Below, in pieces: positions 61,315 to 64,000 of a DNA stretch of 64,000 bases. The notes beneath the pieces are model-generated. The model saw only the letters and a list, made by a program, of their open reading frames with translations. It was not told where the DNA came from and ran no database searches. The first letter of the stretch is position 1. Each line of letters starts with the position of its first letter. The DNA lies in contig JALHMF010000007.1 of NCBI GenBank assembly GCA_022844205.1, positions 62,001 to 126,000 of the forward strand. The letters are read 5' to 3'. A program made the position numbers and the translations under genes. The DNA is from Xanthobacteraceae bacterium (GTDB lineage: Bacteria > Pseudomonadota > Alphaproteobacteria > Rhizobiales > Xanthobacteraceae).

Positions 61315-62412
61315 TCAACTGTCAAATCCCGGCAGGGAAGAGAGCGAGGGATGGCTGAAGGCCATGGCCTTGAACAGTTCGCCCATGCCGGGCGCCGGGC
61401 CGGTAAGCCTGTTCAGCGCGGATTCGATTTCCGAAGCCGCCTTCGCCTCCTTGTCTTCCATCAATTTCTCCGCCCGCACTCCAATTCCGAGCCGGTTCAA
61501 AAAAATTCCCTGCGTGACGGGCCCGTGAACGCGGGCCGCGTGCAGGCGTGCGAAGGATGCAAGCGCCTCGAAATCGACGTGCGAGGTGAGATCGGCCTCG
61601 CCGGGATTTTCGAGCGCGTTTGCGAATTGATGTCCGCGGATCGCCTGCAGCGTATCGCCGGGGGCGCTTCGCTCATGCCCGTAGTCGATGAAGAGTGCGG
61701 CACCTCCTTCGCGTGCGATCCGCTGAGCGATGCCTTTCAGCGAGGACAGATCGCGGCGCTCGAACATTTCGCCCGTGTGAGCGGCTACCGCCGAGGTGGG
61801 AAGGACTTTCTCGATGCCCGGCAGCCGGTCGGGTGCGGCTCCGAACACCAGTTTGTCGTCGGCAATGCCGACGCACCATTCGTGCCAGCCGTCCTGCAGC
61901 TTGATGATCTGGTCGATGGGCAGGGCGTCGAGGAATTCGTTGGCGATTACGGCAAGCGGCCCGCGAGGCAGCGTATCGAAGGTCTTGTGCCAGTGAACGG
62001 GCAAGTCGGCGTCGTGCAGGACAACGCTCTGAATTTCCGTCAGTGAAGGACTGGTCTCGACCAGGTGCACTTCAAGGGCGGATCGAAAATCCGGCACCAC
62101 CTTCAAGGCACGCAGCAGGTCGCGCATGAGTGAGCCCCGGCCGGGGCCGAACTCCGCGAGGTGCAGCTTTCCCGGCTTGCCCATCAGCCGCCAGACTTCC
62201 GAGAACCACAGTCCGATCATCTCGCCGAACATCTGGCTGATCTCGGGTGCGGTGACGAAATCGCCGCCGGATCCGAACGGATTGCGGTTCATGTAATAGC
62301 CGTACTGCGGATGGCCGAGGCAGAGCGCCATGTAGCGCGAGACGGGCATCGGCCCGTCCGCTTCAATCAGTCTGCGGACTTCTTTTTCGAGTTCGTTCAC
62401 AGCAATGCTCAA
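61315..62412 (-). CDS. midA: class I SAM-dependent methyltransferase, MidA/NDUFAF7 family
   Basis: A 365-residue enzyme. Motifs are RYMALCLGHPQYGYYMNRNPFGSGGDFVTAPEISQMFGEMIGLW, AEFGPGRGSLMRDLLR and LFIDYGHERS. The mitochondrial homologue NDUFAF7 methylates an arginine in a complex I subunit. The start at the TTG at 62412 is uncertain; a GTG at 62400 is also in frame. It follows a terminator hairpin on the same strand, so it may need its own promoter or read-through. Confidence 0.92.
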   Translation of the reverse strand: MSIAVNELEKEVRRLIEADGPMPVSRYMALCLGHPQYGYYMNRNPFGSGGDFVTAPEISQMFGEMIGLWFSEVWRLMGKPGKLHLAEFGPGRGSLMRDLLRALKVVPDFRSALEVHLVETSPSLTEIQSVVLHDADLPVHWHKTFDTLPRGPLAVIANEFLDALPIDQIIKLQDGWHEWCVGIADDKLVFGAAPDRLPGIEKVLPTSAVAAHTGEMFERRDLSSLKGIAQRIAREGGAALFIDYGHERSAPGDTLQAIRGHQFANALENPGEADLTSHVDFEALASFARLHAARVHGPVTQGIFLNRLGIGVRAEKLMEDKEAKAASEIESALNRLTGPAPGMGELFKAMAFSHPSLSSLPGFDS

Positions 62413-62421
62413 ATAAAAACA

Positions 62422-62439
62422 GCGCCGGTTTCCCGGCGC
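62422..62439 (-). terminator. rho-independent terminator of the DUF3597 gene
   Basis: GCGCCGG (62422-62428) pairs with CCGGCGC (62433-62439) around TTTC. Read on the minus strand the hairpin is followed by a T-rich run, GTTTTTATTT, so it ends the leftward DUF3597 transcript. Confidence 0.8.
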
Positions 62440-62472
62440 CGTTTTCTACAGCGTAATGCGAAAACTGTCCGT

Positions 62473-62796
62473 TTACTTCTTGAGCATCGAGGCCGGCACC
62501 TTGCCGCCGTTCTCCGCGATCTTCTGCATCACCGTCTTGTGCAGCCAAATATTCATCTCCGCTGTGCCGCCCAGAGCGCCGGTGTAGCCCAGCTCCTTGG
62601 CGAGCGCATTGCGGGAATTGAGGCTGGAATCCATGTCGAGCGCCTTCATGAGGTCAACGATCGATTCCTTCCAGTTCAGCTTTTCCTTTTTGGTGGCGGC
62701 TGCCGCGGCAACCACCTTCTCCACATCGACCGGCTCCATCGCGCTGGCTTTGCTGGTGCCGAAGATTTTTTCGAAGATCGTGCTGAGGATACCCAT
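62473..62796 (-). CDS. DUF3597 domain-containing protein
   Basis: A 107-residue protein made of the whole DUF3597 module: MGILSTIFEKIFG, then LNWKESIVDLMKALDMDSSLNSRNALAKELGYTG and NIWLHKTVMQKIAENGGKVP. The domain is LysM-like in shape and of unknown function. A terminator follows. It sits between lgt and midA, a place where most relatives have none. Confidence 0.9.
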   Translation of the reverse strand: MGILSTIFEKIFGTSKASAMEPVDVEKVVAAAAATKKEKLNWKESIVDLMKALDMDSSLNSRNALAKELGYTGALGGTAEMNIWLHKTVMQKIAENGGKVPASMLKK

Positions 62797-62941
62797 TGTT
62801 GTAGTTCTCCCTTGCGTAAATCGTTGCCCGGCCGTTTCTGGCTAGCGATGCTAAAAGCCTAGCCATTCGCATGGAACTCGGCAACGAGAACATCACGGCG
62901 TGTTTTGCCGCTCGGGAAGCCCATATTTTCTTGTGACAACT

Positions 62942-63748
62942 TTATTTCGGTCGTGCGGTTGCGATCATCCAGGCACCGAGGGCCAGCATCGGAATTGACA
63001 GCAACATGCCCATGGTCAGTCCGCCCCAGAGATAACCGATATGGGCGTCCGGCTCGCGGAAAAGTTCGCCAATGATGCGGGCAAGGCCGTAGCCGGCGAC
63101 GAACTGGCCGCCGATGAAGCCCGGCCGCGAGAGCTTGCCGGCCTTCAATGCGATCAAGAGCGAGGCAAACAACAGCAGCCCTTCGAGGCCGGCCTGATAA
63201 AGCTGACTGGGATGGCGCGGCTCCAGGCCGGCGCCCGGAAAGATGAAGGCCCAGGGGACATCCGTCGTTCGCCCCCAAAGCTCGCCGTTCACAAAATTCG
63301 CGAGCCGTCCGAGGAAAAGCCCGATCGGCGTCACGAGGGCGGCGATGTCGAGCATCGAGCGCATCGAAATCTTGCGGCTGCGCGCGAACAACAAGAGCGC
63401 CAGCACCGTACCGAGAAAACCGCCGTGGAACGACATGCCGCCCCGCCACAGCACGAAAATCTCGAGCGGGTTCTCGGCAAAATAGACGGGATTGTAAAAG
63501 AGCACGTAGCCGAGACGGCCGCCCAGCACGATGCCGATCGCGGCCCAGGCGATCACATCGTCGATGTCGTTCGAGGTGACAGGCGATTTCCCGCCCCAGA
63601 GCTTTGGCCGACCCGCGACCGTGCGGGCGAACCACCATGCGCCGAGAATGCCGGTCACATAGGCGAGCGCGTACCAGCGGATTGCCAAAGGGCCGAAGGA
63701 GACGGCGATCGGGTCGATATGCGGGAAAGGAAGGGCGAGGAGAGACAT
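62942..63748 (-). CDS. lgt: prolipoprotein diacylglyceryl transferase
   Basis: Lgt transfers a diacylglyceryl group to the lipobox cysteine. The 268-residue membrane protein has about seven helices, starting LPFPHIDPIAVSFGPLAIRWYALAYVTGI, with GGRLGYVLFYNP, HGGFLGTVLALLLF, GRLANFVNGELWGR (Lgt signature) and HPSQLYQAGLEGLLLF. I chose the ATG at 63748; a TTG farther upstream adds a non-family tail. It opens the minus-strand unit with DUF3597, midA and pgeF. Confidence 0.95.
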   Translation of the reverse strand: MSLLALPFPHIDPIAVSFGPLAIRWYALAYVTGILGAWWFARTVAGRPKLWGGKSPVTSNDIDDVIAWAAIGIVLGGRLGYVLFYNPVYFAENPLEIFVLWRGGMSFHGGFLGTVLALLLFARSRKISMRSMLDIAALVTPIGLFLGRLANFVNGELWGRTTDVPWAFIFPGAGLEPRHPSQLYQAGLEGLLLFASLLIALKAGKLSRPGFIGGQFVAGYGLARIIGELFREPDAHIGYLWGGLTMGMLLSIPMLALGAWMIATARPK

Positions 63749-63864
63749 TCTTGGGGTGATGCGGGCGGGAAGCGGTTGAGTCAAGTTTAAGAAGTTGACG
63801 CACCGGGCTTGCGCGGCCTCCTTTCGATCCCCATTGTGACAGGCGAGCGACTGGAGTGTTTGCC

Positions 63865-64000
63865 ATGACCCAGACCACCAACCGTTTCTTCGACGAAATC
63901 GCCCGGCTGATGAACGATGCCGCGGGGGTCGCCGACGGCGTGCGCAAGGAAATCTCCACGCTTGTGCAGTCTCAGGCCGAGCGGATCCTGCGGGACATGG
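63865..64000 (+). CDS. ubiK: ubiquinone biosynthesis accessory factor UbiK, 3' end outside the window
   Basis: The first 45 codons start TQTTNRFFDEIARLMNDAAG, then ADGVRKEISTLVQSQAERILRDM, the amphipathic helix of UbiK/YqiC (BMFP) proteins that accompanies ubiquinone synthesis. The rest runs off the window. The start ATG is divergent from lgt by 116 bases. Confidence 0.82.
   Translation, partial: MTQTTNRFFDEIARLMNDAAGVADGVRKEISTLVQSQAERILRDM

Overview
The window is chromosomal DNA of a GC-rich alphaproteobacterium, most likely in the order Hyphomicrobiales (Rhizobiales), around the Bradyrhizobiaceae/Xanthobacteraceae. The signs are: the SciP (DUF1153) cell-cycle regulator next to the flagellar genes fliK and flgD; a PmtA-type phospholipid N-methyltransferase; a fused cytochrome bc1 operon petABC; the pair midA-pgeF near lgt; a CysNC fusion; small DUF3309-like and DUF6111 proteins; and dispersed intergenic palindromes typical of this group. 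No phage, plasmid, CRISPR array or complete insertion sequence was seen.

Layout. 1-8144: end of a short-chain dehydrogenase, a methyltransferase, an M3 oligopeptidase paired with a four-domain rhodanese protein, and a tungstate ABC transporter operon (tupBCA plus a small molbindin). 8370-19936: a surface-glycan-type island with two glycosyltransferases, a beta-propeller protein, a methyltransferase, three tandem sulfotransferases, a family 25 glycosyltransferase, a second methyltransferase, then cysD and cysNC, which make PAPS, the sulfate donor. About 13200-14240 is AT-rich and looks acquired. 20009-26553: folD, a remnant of an IclR regulator, a SucCD/MtkAB-like acyl-CoA ligase pair, modABC and a divergent molybdate-type regulator. 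26804-31105: Tim44-like protein, a 27-residue protein, DUF421, tRNA-Met, pmtA and mnmA.

31364-34032: fliK, flgD and sciP. 34063-37596: transporter, hypothetical, phosphoesterase, Nudix and GNAT genes. 37600-44441: a minus-strand moxR-DUF58-DUF4159-membrane protein operon. 44629-47388: DUF1285, Nudix, DUF6111 and cca. 47389-48091 is gene-free and rich in inverted repeats. 48092-53034: DM13 protein, hemF, trmL and petABC. 53176-64000: housekeeping genes (apt, two MaoC hydratases, ychF-pth-rplY, prs, pgeF, midA, lgt, start of ubiK) separated by several mobile-looking intergenic palindromes.

The most interesting unit is 8370-19936. The genes together suggest assembly and decoration of a sulfated surface polysaccharide or glycoconjugate: CysD/CysNC would supply PAPS to the three sulfotransferases, with glycosyltransferases and methyltransferases building and modifying the glycan. 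This is inferred from gene families and neighbourhood only; no export or polymerase gene lies in the window.
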